Part shown: positions 1-8,138 of the stretch, piece after piece
Layout: each line of letters opens with the position of its first letter
How positions within the stretch are numbered: position 1 is the stretch's first letter
Program-made: the position numbers and the translations under genes
Notes under the pieces: generated by a model
What the model was told of the DNA's origin: nothing
The model's input: only the letters and a program-made list of their open reading frames with translations
Databases searched by the model: none
Assembly (NCBI RefSeq): GCF_018760365.1
Contig: NZ_JAHIAB010000001.1
Location: 141,813 to 205,812, forward strand
DNA length: 64,000 nt
Reading direction: 5' to 3'
Source: Pseudooceanicola endophyticus
GTDB taxonomy: Bacteria; Pseudomonadota; Alphaproteobacteria; Rhodobacterales; Rhodobacteraceae

Positions 1-309
1 AGTCTCAAGCATCACGACCGCGCCCATGGCCAGATCAGCGTGACCGTCAGCGGCGCCGGGCCGCGGCGCCGGGTGGTCTTTGCCGATGACGGGCCGGGAA
101 TCCCCGCGCGCTTGCGCGAGGCGGTGTTCATCCCGCTGCGGACCCTGCGCCCGCGCGACGACTGCGAGGGCTCGGGCATGGGGCTGACCATTGCCCGCAA
201 GATCGTCCAGCGCCTGGGCGGAGAGATCGAGGTGCTGGATGGCGGCGATGCCCGGGGCGCCACTCTGGTGTTCACCCTGCCCGGCCACGCGACGCCGCGG
301 ATCAACTGA
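1..309 (+). CDS. sensor histidine kinase, C-terminal fragment (HATPase domain)
   Basis: The open frame enters from the left edge, so only the last 102 codons are visible. They hold most of an ATP-binding HATPase_c domain: an N-box remnant at the very start (KHHDR), the G1 box DDGPGIP at fragment residues 29-35, and the G2 box GSGMGLTIARKIV at about 57-69. The KHHDR form of the N box is typical of phytochrome-like and PAS-type kinases (HWE-unrelated). Sensor domain, H-box and any response regulator lie outside the window, so the signal is unknown. The stop is at 307-309, with no coupled gene downstream; a repeat tract follows. Confidence 0.85.
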   Translation, partial: SLKHHDRAHGQISVTVSGAGPRRRVVFADDGPGIPARLREAVFIPLRTLRPRDDCEGSGMGLTIARKIVQRLGGEIEVLDGGDARGATLVFTLPGHATPRIN

Positions 310-345
310 CCTGCGCCGCCCCCCGAACCGACCGTTCCGGTGCGG

Positions 346-450
346 TCCCGGGCCGGCATCTTCCGGGCCAGTACTTTCCGGGCCAAAAGCTTCCGGGCCA
401 ATACCTTCCGGGCCAATACCTTCCGGGCCAATACCTTCCGGCACAGTATA
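346..450. repeat. 15-bp minisatellite, about 7 tandem copies
   Basis: Seven head-to-tail 15-bp units fill 346-450. Units at 391-405, 406-420 and 421-435 are identical (TTCCGGGCCAATACC); those at 346, 361, 376 and 436 carry a few substitutions. The unit length is a multiple of three, so all frames stay open through it, but no reading frame here has a credible start or continues into a recognisable protein. It lies in the 275-bp gap between the kinase and hisB. Such tracts change copy number by slippage. Confidence 0.9.
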
Positions 451-584
451 GCTTCCCAGGCGGCGCCCCCCGCCAGGCCGCCCCCTGCGACACGCCCGCC
501 ACGGCACGCCCCCGCACCGCCACCGCCCCTTGGCCTCGGACCGCCTCCGGCCTATAAGCCCGGCATCCCGCATCGGAGGCAGAC

Positions 585-1172
585 ATGCGCAGCGCCCAGA
601 TCACCCGGACCACGGCCGAGACCGACATCAACGTGGCCATCGAGCTTGACGGCACCGGCAGCTACGACTGCCGCACCGGCGTCGGCTTCTTCGACCACAT
701 GCTGGACCAGCTGGCGCGCCATTCGCTGATCGACATCACGGTGACCTGCAAGGGCGACCTGCATATTGACGACCACCACACGGTCGAGGACGTGGGCATT
801 GCGCTTGGCCAGGCGCTGACAAAGGCGCTTGGCGACAAGCGCGGCATCCGCCGCTACGGCGATTGCCACCTGGCGATGGACGACAGCCTGGTGCGCGCCG
901 CGCTCGACCTTTCGGCGCGGCCCTTCCTGGTCTGGAACGTCGATTTCCCCACCCAGAAGATCGGCACCTTCGACACCGAGCTGGTGCGTGAATTCTTCCA
1001 GGCCTTCTCGACCCATGGCGGGATCACCCTGCATGTCGACAAGCTGCACGGGATCAATTCGCACCACATCGCCGAGGCCGCCTTCAAGGCTGTCGCGCGC
1101 GCCCTGCGCAACGCCGTGGAAACCGATCCGCGCAAGGCCGATGCCATTCCGTCCACCAAGGGTGCGCTCTGA
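585..1172 (+). CDS. hisB: imidazoleglycerol-phosphate dehydratase
   Basis: The 195-residue protein dehydrates imidazole glycerol phosphate to imidazole acetol phosphate, step six/seven of histidine synthesis, in the cytoplasm. It has the monofunctional HisB length, with no phosphatase domain. Metal-binding motifs characteristic of the family are visible: [13 protein letters not shown] (about residues 35-47), the [10 protein letters not shown] stretch (about 63-72) and the C-terminal [21 protein letters not shown] at 575-579 sits 5 bp before the ATG. hisH follows after 22 bp, so the two are probably co-transcribed. Confidence 0.97.
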   Translation: MRSAQITRTTAETDINVAIELDGTGSYDCRTGVGFFDHMLDQLARHSLIDITVTCKGDLHIDDHHTVEDVGIALGQALTKALGDKRGIRRYGDCHLAMDDSLVRAALDLSARPFLVWNVDFPTQKIGTFDTELVREFFQAFSTHGGITLHVDKLHGINSHHIAEAAFKAVARALRNAVETDPRKADAIPSTKGAL

Positions 1173-1194
1173 GAGCGCCCGAAAGGAGGCCCCG

Positions 1195-1839
1195 ATGCTG
1201 ACCGTCCTCATCGATTACGAGAGCGGCAACCTGCACTCTGCCGCCAAGGCCTTCCAGCGCATGGCGCAGGAGGTCGACGCCGGCGAGGTGATCGTTTCGT
1301 CCAAGGCCGAGGACGTGGCGCGTGCCGACCGCATCGTGCTGCCGGGCGACGGCGCCTTCCCGGCCTGCCGCCAGGCGCTGGCCGGGGCGGGCGAAGGCTC
1401 TGTCCTGGAAGCGCTGAGCGAGGCCGTCGAAGTCCGTGGCCGCCCCTTCCTCGGCATCTGCGTCGGCATGCAGCTGATGGCGAAGACCGGCTTCGAATAT
1501 GAAGAGACCCCGGGCCTGGGCTGGATCGACGGAGAAGTCCACCGGATCACCCCGGCGGACCCGTCCTTCAAGGTGCCGCACATGGGCTGGAACGACCTGG
1601 TGATCGACACGCCGCACCCGGTGCTGGCGGGGATCGAGACCGGGCAGCACGCCTATTTCGTGCACTCCTACCACATGCAGGTGGCGACCCCGTCGCAGCT
1701 GCTGGCCCATGTGGACTACGGCCATCCGGTGACCGCCATCGTCGGGCGCGACACCATGATCGGCACCCAGTTCCACCCCGAGAAAAGCCAGGCCACCGGC
1801 CTGCGGCTGATCGCCAACTTCCTGACCTGGAAGCCGTAA
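1195..1839 (+). CDS. hisH: imidazole glycerol phosphate synthase, glutaminase subunit
   Basis: HisH (214 aa) hydrolyses glutamine and passes ammonia to HisF, which lies 1.9 kb downstream. The class I glutamine amidotransferase triad is visible: nucleophile Cys89 in [10 protein letters not shown] and the His/Glu pair in QFHPEKSQ near residue 197. I chose ATG 1195 because AAAGGAGG ends at about 1189, just upstream, and because the alignment to HisH begins at the [12 protein letters not shown] stretch. A longer open frame upstream overlaps hisB and is not used. The next gene on this strand is hisA, with an oppositely oriented gene between. Confidence 0.96.
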   Translation: MLTVLIDYESGNLHSAAKAFQRMAQEVDAGEVIVSSKAEDVARADRIVLPGDGAFPACRQALAGAGEGSVLEALSEAVEVRGRPFLGICVGMQLMAKTGFEYEETPGLGWIDGEVHRITPADPSFKVPHMGWNDLVIDTPHPVLAGIETGQHAYFVHSYHMQVATPSQLLAHVDYGHPVTAIVGRDTMIGTQFHPEKSQATGLRLIANFLTWKP

Positions 1840-1857
1840 CCCCCCTTTGGCGGTGCC

Positions 1858-2271
1858 TCAGCGCAGGCGCCGCCAGACCTGCAGGTCGCACAGCATCGGG
1901 TTCACGCAGCCCTGCACCTGCAACACATCCCCCTGAAGCAGCATCTCGGCCGAAACCGTCTGGTCGATCCCCGGCACCCAGACCATCCCGCTGTAATAGG
2001 CCGGGGCCGTCGGCTGCATCCCCCAGGCGATGCGCGTGCCCACGGCGTCGCTGGGCACCACGCGCCCCTGCGGATCCAGCAGCGCCGCCACCGTGCCGCA
2101 ATAGGCCGGGCCGCAGGGCTGGATCATCACCCGTCCCCGCATTCCGTTCGGCGCGGGCGGCGACAACCACATCCCCACCAGCGGATCCTCGTATGGCGCC
2201 TGCGCCGCGACCGGCGCCGCCAGAAGCATTGCCCCCAGCATCAGCGCCGCCTGTCCTGCCCGTCGGAACAT
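1858..2271 (-). CDS. DUF2147-like secreted protein
   Basis: A 137-residue protein with an N-terminal signal peptide (hydrophobic residues 8-20, likely cleavage after AQA at about 24). The rest looks like the DUF2147 family: an early GMW motif, then a [16 protein letters not shown] segment, and a tail with two Cys ([14 protein letters not shown]) that may form a disulfide. DUF2147 proteins are lipocalin-like periplasmic or outer-membrane-associated proteins of unknown role. It is transcribed against the his genes, between hisH and hisA, so it is probably an independent insertion into an ancestral his operon. Function is not known. Confidence 0.75.
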   Translation of the reverse strand: MFRRAGQAALMLGAMLLAAPVAAQAPYEDPLVGMWLSPPAPNGMRGRVMIQPCGPAYCGTVAALLDPQGRVVPSDAVGTRIAWGMQPTAPAYYSGMVWVPGIDQTVSAEMLLQGDVLQVQGCVNPMLCDLQVWRRLR

Positions 2272-2424
2272 CCTTGCCTCCCGTCCCGTTCGGACACCAG
2301 CCTAGCACCGAAACGGCACCGCATCACCTGTCTGGCCGGTCGAACACCGGCAGGAGATTGCATTCCCGGCCCATGCGTGCAAAAGCCCGCCCATCCCCGC
2401 CCGGTTCTCGTGAAAGGAAATCCG

Positions 2425-3147
2425 ATGATCCTCTACCCCGCCATCGACCTCAAGGACGGCCAGGCCGTGCGCCTGTTCAAGGGCGACATGGAGAAGGCCA
2501 CGGTCTTCAACGACGACCCGGCGGCGCAGGCCATGGAATTCGTCGAGGCGGGCTGCGAATGGCTGCACCTGGTGGACCTGAACGGCGCCTTCGCCGGTGC
2601 CCCCGTGAACGCCGCCCCGGTCGAGGAAATCCTGAAGCGCACCAAGGTGCCCGCCCAGCTGGGCGGCGGCATCCGCGACATGAAGACGATCGAGACCTGG
2701 CTGTCGAAGGGCCTGGCGCGCGTCATCCTGGGCACCGTCGCGGTCGAGAACCCCGCGCTGGTGCGCGAGGCGGCAAGGGCCTTCCCCGGCAAGGTCGCCG
2801 TCGGCATCGACGCCCGCAACGGCCGCGTCGCCACCAAGGGCTGGGCGACCGAGACCGACGTCATGGTCACCGACCTAGCGCGCAGCTTCGAGGACGCGGG
2901 CGTTGCCGCGATCATCTACACCGACATCAACCGCGACGGCGCCATGCAGGGCCCCAATGTCGAGGCAACGGCGGATCTGGCCAATGCCGTCTCGATCCCG
3001 GTGATCGCCTCGGGCGGGGTGTCCTCGGTTGCCGATCTGAAGGCTCTGAAGGACTGCGGCGCACCGCTCAACGGCGCGATCTCGGGCCGGGCGCTTTATG
3101 ACGGGGCGATCGACCTGAAAGAGGCGCTCTCGGTCCTGAAGGGCTGA
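2425..3147 (+). CDS. hisA: ProFAR isomerase (HisA)
   Basis: The 240-aa (beta/alpha)8 barrel converts ProFAR to PRFAR in histidine synthesis. Family signs are the N-terminal [16 protein letters not shown] with the catalytic Asp of the IDLKDG stretch, the second Asp in VGIDARNG, and the phosphate-binding GGGIRD and ASGGVSS loops. ATG 2425 is chosen because GAAAGGA at 2412-2418 is a good ribosome-binding site and the family starts here; a start 16 codons earlier adds unrelated residues. A DUF2867 gene and hisF follow in the same direction. Confidence 0.97.
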   Translation: MILYPAIDLKDGQAVRLFKGDMEKATVFNDDPAAQAMEFVEAGCEWLHLVDLNGAFAGAPVNAAPVEEILKRTKVPAQLGGGIRDMKTIETWLSKGLARVILGTVAVENPALVREAARAFPGKVAVGIDARNGRVATKGWATETDVMVTDLARSFEDAGVAAIIYTDINRDGAMQGPNVEATADLANAVSIPVIASGGVSSVADLKALKDCGAPLNGAISGRALYDGAIDLKEALSVLKG

Positions 3148-3225
3148 TCCCGGGTGTGACCCCGGGTCGCATGGCCAGCCCGCGCGATTGCGCAAGGATG
3201 CGCCATGCCGCTTCGGGAGGTCGCC

Positions 3226-3708
3226 ATGCCCCGCATCTTCACCGCAGCCCTGCCCGCCTGGGCTGCGGTCCATGATCTGACCCGCAGGGGCGATTTCCTC
3301 GACTGCTATGCCGCCGTCTCGGACATGCCGGCGCCCGAGGCGATGCGCCTCGGCCTCGCGATGCCGGGCTGGGCCATGGCGCTGCTGCGGTTGCGCAATG
3401 CGCTGGTTGCCCCCTTCGGCCTGCGCACCGAAGCGCCCGCAGGCCCCAGCTTCGGCCTGTTCCCGATCCTGAAGGACACCCCGCAGGAGGTGCTTCTGGG
3501 CTTTGACGACAGTCACCTGAATTTCCGCATCACCGTGCTGTCGCAGGCGGGCCGCATCTACCTGTCGACCTGGATGCATCCCCACAACCGCTACGGGCGC
3601 GCCTATCTGGCGCTGGTGATGCCCTTCCACGTGCTGATCGTGAAGGACAGCCTGCGCCGCATCGCCCGGGGCCCGTCGCACGTTGCATCCGGGCGCGGGG
3701 CCTCTTAA
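3226..3708 (+). CDS. DUF2867-type protein embedded in the his operon
   Basis: A 160-aa protein resembling DUF2867: central [17 protein letters not shown], then [29 protein letters not shown] and [24 protein letters not shown], the block that defines the family. No catalytic residues are recognisable. I start at ATG 3226 because CGGGAGG (3214-3220) lies 5 bp before it; another ATG at 3205 has no such site. It sits 78 bp after hisA and 32 bp before hisF in the same direction, so it should be co-transcribed. A role linked to histidine is not implied by sequence. Confidence 0.75.
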   Translation: MPRIFTAALPAWAAVHDLTRRGDFLDCYAAVSDMPAPEAMRLGLAMPGWAMALLRLRNALVAPFGLRTEAPAGPSFGLFPILKDTPQEVLLGFDDSHLNFRITVLSQAGRIYLSTWMHPHNRYGRAYLALVMPFHVLIVKDSLRRIARGPSHVASGRGAS

Positions 3709-3740
3709 GGGAAGGCCATACCGTTTTCCGGAGGCCGCCC

Positions 3741-4502
3741 ATGCTGAAGACCCGCATTATCCCCTGCCTCGACGTGGCCGATGGCCGCGTGGTCAAGGGC
3801 GTCAACTTCGTCGATCTGCGCGATGCCGGCGATCCCGTCGATGCCGCCCGCGCCTATGACGCCGCCGGCGCCGACGAGCTGTGCTTCCTCGACATCCATG
3901 CCACCCATGAAAACCGCGGCACCATGTTCGACGTGGTGACCCGCACGGCCGAGCAATGCTACATCCCGCTGACCGTGGGCGGGGGCGTGCGTACCGTGCA
4001 GGACGTGCGCAACCTGCTGCTGGCGGGCGCCGACAAGGTGTCGTTCAACTCGGCCGCCGTGGCCGATCCGGACGTGATCGCGCGCGCCGCGGATCATTTC
4101 GGCAGCCAGTGCATCGTCTGCGCCATCGACGCCAAGACCGTCGCGCCGGGCAAATGGGAGATCTTCACCCATGGCGGGCGCAAGCCCACCGGCATCGACG
4201 CCGTGGAATTCGCGCGTCTGGTCGCCGCCAAGGGCGCCGGGGAAATCCTGCTGACCTCGATGGACCGCGACGGCACGCGCGCGGGCTTCAACCTGCCGCT
4301 GACGCGGGCGATTTCCGATGCGGTCGAAGTGCCGGTCATCGCCTCGGGCGGGGTCGGCAACCTGGATCACCTGGTCGAAGGGGTGACGGAGGGCGGCGCC
4401 TCGGCGGTGCTGGCGGCCTCGATCTTCCACTTCGGCGATTACACCATCCGCGAGGCCAAGGAACACATGGCCGCCGCGGGCATCCCCATGAGGCTGCAAT
4501 GA
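3741..4502 (+). CDS. hisF: imidazole glycerol phosphate synthase, cyclase subunit
   Basis: HisF (253 aa) joins ammonia from HisH with PRFAR to give imidazole glycerol phosphate and AICAR. The (beta/alpha)8 barrel shows both catalytic aspartates: Asp11 in the N-terminal [15 protein letters not shown] and the second in VCAIDAKTV near residue 130, with phosphate-binding loops VGGGVRT and ASGGVGN. GGAGG at 3730-3734 precedes the ATG by 6 bp. Its stop codon overlaps the hisE start by 4 bp (ATGA), so hisF-hisE translation is probably coupled. Confidence 0.97.
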   Translation: MLKTRIIPCLDVADGRVVKGVNFVDLRDAGDPVDAARAYDAAGADELCFLDIHATHENRGTMFDVVTRTAEQCYIPLTVGGGVRTVQDVRNLLLAGADKVSFNSAAVADPDVIARAADHFGSQCIVCAIDAKTVAPGKWEIFTHGGRKPTGIDAVEFARLVAAKGAGEILLTSMDRDGTRAGFNLPLTRAISDAVEVPVIASGGVGNLDHLVEGVTEGGASAVLAASIFHFGDYTIREAKEHMAAAGIPMRLQ

Positions 4503-4819
4503 GCGATACCCTCTCCCGTCTCTATGCGACGATCGAAAGCCGCAAGGGCGCGTCCCCGGACAGTTCCTGGACCGCCAAGCTGCTGTCCAAGGGCCCCGAG
4601 AAATGCGCCGAGAAATTCGGCGAGGAGGCCGTCGAGGCGATCATCGAGGCCGTGCGCAACGACCCCGAGAAGCTGGCCTCGGAATGCGCCGATGCGCTTT
4701 ATCACATGCTGGTCATGCTGGCGGCGCGCGACGTGCCGCTCTCGGCGGTGATGGACGTTCTGGAAGCGCGCGAGGGCACCTCGGGCATCGCCGAAAAGGC
4801 CGCCCGCCCCAAGGGCTGA
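4499..4819 (+). CDS. hisE: phosphoribosyl-ATP diphosphatase
   Basis: HisE (106 aa) hydrolyses phosphoribosyl-ATP to phosphoribosyl-AMP and pyrophosphate, the second step of histidine synthesis. It is an all-alpha MazG-like protein: the metal-binding signature is [17 protein letters not shown] (about 35-51) and [13 protein letters not shown] (about 62-74). The ATG overlaps the hisF stop (4499-4502). The usual alphaproteobacterial arrangement hisF-hisE is kept; the hisI function must be encoded elsewhere. The gene ends 4 bp before the convergent VOC gene. Confidence 0.96.
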   Translation: MSDTLSRLYATIESRKGASPDSSWTAKLLSKGPEKCAEKFGEEAVEAIIEAVRNDPEKLASECADALYHMLVMLAARDVPLSAVMDVLEAREGTSGIAEKAARPKG

Positions 4820-4823
4820 GGGC

Positions 4824-5213
4824 CTAGCCCTCGTAAAGCTCCAGCGGCAGGCCGTCGGGATCGGCGAAGAAGGTGAAGCGCCGCCCGGTGTATTCATCGG
4901 TGCGGATCTCCTCCACGGCGATCCCCTGCCCCTCCAGCACCTGCTTTGCCGCCGCCACGTCGGCCACGGCGAAGCAGAGGTGCCGCAGCCCCTGTGCCTC
5001 GGGGTGCGACAGGCGCGGCGGTGCGCCGGGAAAGCTGAACAGCTCGATCTGGCCGCCATCGGGCAGCGCCAGGTCCAGCTTCCAGCTGTCCCGCGCCGCC
5101 CGGAAGTTTTCAGCCAGCACCTCCAGCCCGAGGACCTTCGTGTAGAAGGCCTTCGAGACCGGATAATCGCTGCAGATCACCGCGACATGGTGGATTTTGC
5201 GAAGCCCGATCAC
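4824..5213 (-). CDS. gloA2: VOC-family metalloprotein (GloA2/YaeR-like)
   Basis: A 129-aa single vicinal-oxygen-chelate domain. The pattern HHVAVICSDYPVSKAFYTKVLGLEVL at the N-terminus and DPDGLPLELYE at the C-terminus is that of YaeR/GloA2-type proteins. Candidate metal ligands are His8 or 9, Glu57 (in IELFSFPG), His78 (LRHLCFAV) and Glu127 (PLELYE). Family members are metal-binding, but the substrate is uncertain; lactoylglutathione lyase activity should not be assumed. Its start overlaps the stop of the upstream dGTPase-like gene by 4 bp (ATGA), so the two form an operon. Confidence 0.8.
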   Translation of the reverse strand: MIGLRKIHHVAVICSDYPVSKAFYTKVLGLEVLAENFRAARDSWKLDLALPDGGQIELFSFPGAPPRLSHPEAQGLRHLCFAVADVAAAKQVLEGQGIAVEEIRTDEYTGRRFTFFADPDGLPLELYEG

Positions 5214-6442
5214 ATCCCGTGCTCGTGCTCGTGTTCCTCCACGCGGTCGGCATAGCGGATGTGCCCCGGACCCGAGGCGCGCAGCCCGGGCTCCGGATCG
5301 CGGCCCGTCAGGCGGGCATGTTCCACGATGGCGAAGCGGTCGGTCATGCCGCTGATGTAGTCGCAGACGATCCGCGCCAGCTTCAGCTCATCATCGCCGA
5401 CTTCCTCCACGTCCTTGCGCCATTGCTTCGGCAGCCGGTCGGGATGTTCCATGAACAGCGGGAACAGTTCCTTCACGATGTCGGTGACCTTCTTGCGCAT
5501 GGTGACGACCTCGGGGGCGCGGTACATGCGGTGGAACAGGAATTCCCGGATCACCTTCAGATCGGCCCAGACCATCGGCGAGAACTGCACCATCATGCGT
5601 CCGGCATTGCGCACATCGGTGACGCTTTGCGGGTTCAGCGCCTTCAGGTTGGCCTGGCTGACGTCGATCACGTCGCTGACCAGCACGCCGAAGAAGCGCC
5701 GCAGCGCCTCGTGCCGGCGACGGTAGTAGTTCAGCCCGGGGTAAAGACCGTCCACTTCCGCGAAACAATCCTGGAGGATCGGCAGCTCCGACAGCTCATC
5801 GGTCGAGAACAGCTCGGCGCGCAGCCCGTCATGCAGATCGTGGTTGTTATAGGCGATGTCATCCGACAGCGCCGCAACCTGCGCCTCGGCGCTGGCGTGG
5901 GTCGACAGCTCCAGATCGTGGTGGGCATTGTAATCGGCCAGGGCATAGGGGATGCGCCCGGTGACCGGGCCATTGTGCTTGGCGATACCCTCCAGCGTCT
6001 CCCAGGTCAGGTTCAGCCCGTCCCATTCGGCATAGGTCCGTTCCAGCGATGTGACGATGCGGATCGCCTGGGCATTGTGGTCGAACCCGCCATAGGGCGC
6101 CATGAGTTCATGCAGCGCGTCTTCGCCGGTATGGCCGAAGGGCGGGTGTCCCAGGTCATGGGCCAGCGCCACGGCCTCGGTCAGTTCCTGATTCAGACCA
6201 AGCGCGCCGGCAATCGTGCGCGCCACCTGGCCGACCTCGATGGAATGGGTCAGGCGGGTGCGGAAATAGTCACCCTCGTGCTCAATGAAAACCTGGGTTT
6301 TATGTTTCAGGCGCCGGAACGCCGAGGCATGGATGATGCGGTCGCGATCCCTTTGAAAACAGGAGCGGAATGCGCTTTCCTCTTCCGGGTAGAGACGGCC
6401 GCGCGATTGCGCGGGGTCGGAGGCATAAATGGCTCTCATCAT
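5210..6442 (-). CDS. dgt: dGTPase-like HD-domain phosphohydrolase
   Basis: A 410-aa protein of the deoxyguanosinetriphosphate triphosphohydrolase-like family (type 2), which hydrolyses dNTPs to nucleosides plus triphosphate. The HD metal site is clear: the RLTHSIEVGQVA helix, AHDLGHPPFGHTGEDAL (the HD pair) and the later ALSDDIAYNNHDLHDGL. I place the start at ATG 6442 (followed by a second ATG) because GAAGGGA lies just upstream; a longer frame reaching 6508 runs into the erpA promoter. It is transcribed away from erpA and coupled to the VOC gene. Exact nucleotide preference cannot be read from sequence. Confidence 0.92.
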   Translation of the reverse strand: MMRAIYASDPAQSRGRLYPEEESAFRSCFQRDRDRIIHASAFRRLKHKTQVFIEHEGDYFRTRLTHSIEVGQVARTIAGALGLNQELTEAVALAHDLGHPPFGHTGEDALHELMAPYGGFDHNAQAIRIVTSLERTYAEWDGLNLTWETLEGIAKHNGPVTGRIPYALADYNAHHDLELSTHASAEAQVAALSDDIAYNNHDLHDGLRAELFSTDELSELPILQDCFAEVDGLYPGLNYYRRRHEALRRFFGVLVSDVIDVSQANLKALNPQSVTDVRNAGRMMVQFSPMVWADLKVIREFLFHRMYRAPEVVTMRKKVTDIVKELFPLFMEHPDRLPKQWRKDVEEVGDDELKLARIVCDYISGMTDRFAIVEHARLTGRDPEPGLRASGPGHIRYADRVEEHEHEHGM

Positions 6443-6460
6443 GGGTGTCCCTTCGGCTTC

Positions 6461-6489
6461 TTGTCGCTTTTTTCCACAATCCATATATT
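6461..6489 (+). promoter_or_regulatory. sigma-70-like promoter of erpA
   Basis: TTGTCG (6461-6466) and TATATT (6484-6489) are separated by 17 bp, in an AT-rich stretch of the short dgt-erpA intergenic region, 36 bp before the erpA ATG. The match and spacing are good for a housekeeping promoter. I see no clear IscR-type or iron-response box. Confidence 0.6.
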
Positions 6490-6525
6490 GCGGGAAGACG
6501 ACATGCAAAATGTCAGGAGAAATTC

Positions 6526-6843
6526 ATGAACCTGCCCCCCATCGTAACCGACCGCGCCTTCGCCCGCCTTGCCGAGATTGACGCAGGCGAAAAGGCCCTG
6601 CGCGTCGCCGTCGAGGGCGGCGGCTGCTCGGGGTTCCAGTACGACATCCGCCTTGACGACGTGTCCGAGGACGACCTGGTCCTTGAAGGCCAGGGCCAGA
6701 AGGTCGTCGTGGACAGCGTGTCCCTGCCCTTCCTGGCCGGCGCCACCATCGACTTCACCGAAGAGCTGATCGGCGCCCGCTTCGTCATCGAGAACCCCAA
6801 CGCCACGTCGTCCTGCGGCTGCGGCACCTCCTTCTCGATGTGA
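6526..6843 (+). CDS. erpA: iron-sulfur cluster insertion protein ErpA (A-type carrier)
   Basis: The 105-aa HesB/IscA-family carrier delivers Fe-S clusters to apo-proteins. The three conserved cysteines are present: Cys34 (GGGCSGFQY) and Cys97/Cys99 (SSCGCGTSF near the C-terminus). ATG 6526 follows CAGGAGAA (6514-6521). IspG in this window (48501-49625) is a known ErpA client in other bacteria. The stop overlaps the start of a small ORF by 4 bp (GTGA), an unusual partner for erpA. Confidence 0.95.
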   Translation: MNLPPIVTDRAFARLAEIDAGEKALRVAVEGGGCSGFQYDIRLDDVSEDDLVLEGQGQKVVVDSVSLPFLAGATIDFTEELIGARFVIENPNATSSCGCGTSFSM

Positions 6844-7019
6844 GCGAGTCCGACCGCCTTCATCGCCAGCGCCTCGTGGACGAGGCGCTGGCGCATCAGC
6901 GGCTGGCGGGCATTGTTCCAGATCAGGAAACGATTGCCGCGCTGAATGCCTATGTCGCCGGGGATCTGCCCCTGGCTGCGGTGCTGGCCGACCTCCAGGC
7001 CCGCTATCCCAGCCGCTAG
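6840..7019 (+). CDS. small ORF with VbhA-like antitoxin domain
   Basis: A 59-codon ORF starting at GTG 6840, overlapping the erpA stop by 4 bp (GTGA), so probably translated by coupling. The protein contains VDEALAHQRLAGIVPD followed by ALNAYVAGDLPLAAVLADLQARY. This closely follows the pattern of VbhA-type antitoxins that pair with Fic AMP-transferases (as I remember it: helix with QRLEG-L-PD, then GEL...V..L). The inhibitory motif of class I Fic antitoxins, [S/T]xxxE[G/N], is not kept: here the positions read HQRLAG. No Fic gene is adjacent. Assignment rests on by-eye similarity only. Too short for most gene callers to trust. Confidence 0.6.
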   Translation: MSESDRLHRQRLVDEALAHQRLAGIVPDQETIAALNAYVAGDLPLAAVLADLQARYPSR

Positions 7020-7059
7020 GCCCGAGCGAAGGGATGGCCGGGCCATTACCGGGGGTCCT

Positions 7060-7102
7060 GCGGGGCGGTTTCAACAAGATCGCCCTTGCCGAACCGCCCC
7101 GC
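7060..7102. terminator. inverted repeat after the erpA unit, possible terminator
   Basis: GCGGGGCGGTT (7060-7070) and AACCGCCCCGC (7092-7102) are perfect 11-bp arms around a 21-nt loop, followed by ACTATTTT. It lies 41 bp after the VbhA-like ORF. The long loop and weak U-tract make it a moderate terminator; it could also be an operator. The rest of 7020-7328 holds no gene I can support; no convincing promoter for xth is visible beyond a lone TTGACG near 7204. Confidence 0.45.
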
Positions 7103-7328
7103 ACTATTTTCGCATCGCGGTGAAACTCCGGCGCATTCCCTGCGTTGTTCCATACGGAAACGGGGCGGTGGTCACCAGTGGTGTGTTTCGCAGGTCCCGA
7201 GTTTTGACGAGTTGCGTCCCGTTTCCTCCGCCCGCGTCGCAGCGGGTCGCCAAGGAAGCCCTTGCGCCCACCCCCTGCCCCGGTGTGAATGGGGCCCTGA
7301 CGGCAGCAGCAGCGCAAGGGGCCCCCGC

Positions 7329-8138
7329 ATGAAGATCGCGACCTTCAACATCAACGGTATCAAGGCCCGGGTGAATGCGCTCTCGGACTGGCTGGATGAA
7401 GCCCAGCCCGATGTCGCCGTCCTGCAGGAAATCAAGTCGGTCGACGAGGCCTTCCCGCGCGAGCTTTTCGAGGAGAAGGGTTACCAGGTGGAGACCCACG
7501 GGCAAAAAAGCTTCAACGGCGTGGCGATCCTGTCGAAACTGCCGCTGGAGGACATCTCGCGCGGGCTGCCCGGGGACGAAAGCGACGAACAGGCGCGCTA
7601 CATCGAGGCGACGGTGATCGGCGCGAAGAACGCGCTGCGCATCTGCGGCCTCTACCTGCCGAACGGCAACCCGGTGGAGCTGGATGAGGCGGGCCGCCCG
7701 GTCGAGGGCGGCAAGTACGCCTACAAGCTGGCCTGGATGGAACGCCTTAAGGCGCGCGCCGAGGAACTGATGGCCGAGGAGGAACCGGCGGTCTTCCTGG
7801 GCGACTACAACATCATCCCCCAGGAAGAGGACGCGGCGAACCCGAAGAAATGGCGCGAGGATGCGCTGTTCCGTCCCGAAAGCCGCGCCGCCTATCGCCG
7901 GATCCTGAACCTTGGCTACACGGAAATCTTCCGCACCCGCTTTGCCGCGCCCGGTCACTATACCTTCTGGGATTATCAGGCCGGCGCCTGGCAGAAGAAC
8001 GACGGCATCCGCATCGACCACATGCTGATGACCCCGCAATGCGCGGATCTGGTTACCGATTGCGGCATCGACGCCGGCATTCGCGGCCGCGAGAAACCCT
8101 CGGATCACGTGCCGCTCTGGGCCGAGATCGACCTCTGA
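7329..8138 (+). CDS. xth: exodeoxyribonuclease III
   Basis: A 269-aa DNA repair nuclease/AP endonuclease of the exonuclease III class in the endonuclease-exonuclease-phosphatase superfamily. Diagnostic motifs are MKIATFNINGIKAR at the N-terminus, LQEIKS with the metal-binding Glu (about residue 38), GDYNI (catalytic Asp/Asn, about 158), and the C-terminal IRIDHML and PSDHVPLW with the catalytic His. The start at ATG 7329 gives the standard family length; a longer frame upstream is low-complexity and lacks similarity. It converges on the FAD monooxygenase gene with no gap. Confidence 0.96.
   Translation: MKIATFNINGIKARVNALSDWLDEAQPDVAVLQEIKSVDEAFPRELFEEKGYQVETHGQKSFNGVAILSKLPLEDISRGLPGDESDEQARYIEATVIGAKNALRICGLYLPNGNPVELDEAGRPVEGGKYAYKLAWMERLKARAEELMAEEEPAVFLGDYNIIPQEEDAANPKKWREDALFRPESRAAYRRILNLGYTEIFRTRFAAPGHYTFWDYQAGAWQKNDGIRIDHMLMTPQCADLVTDCGIDAGIRGREKPSDHVPLWAEIDL

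Noticed and set aside
346-450. Pentapeptide-repeat protein encoded by the minisatellite
   Set aside because: The frame reads ANTFR repeats, but the central Leu/Phe pattern of pentapeptide-repeat proteins is not matched, only seven units exist, and there is no RBS.
346-450. CRISPR array
   Set aside because: Units are contiguous 15-mers with no spacers; no cas genes are present. No other array-like pattern was seen in the window.
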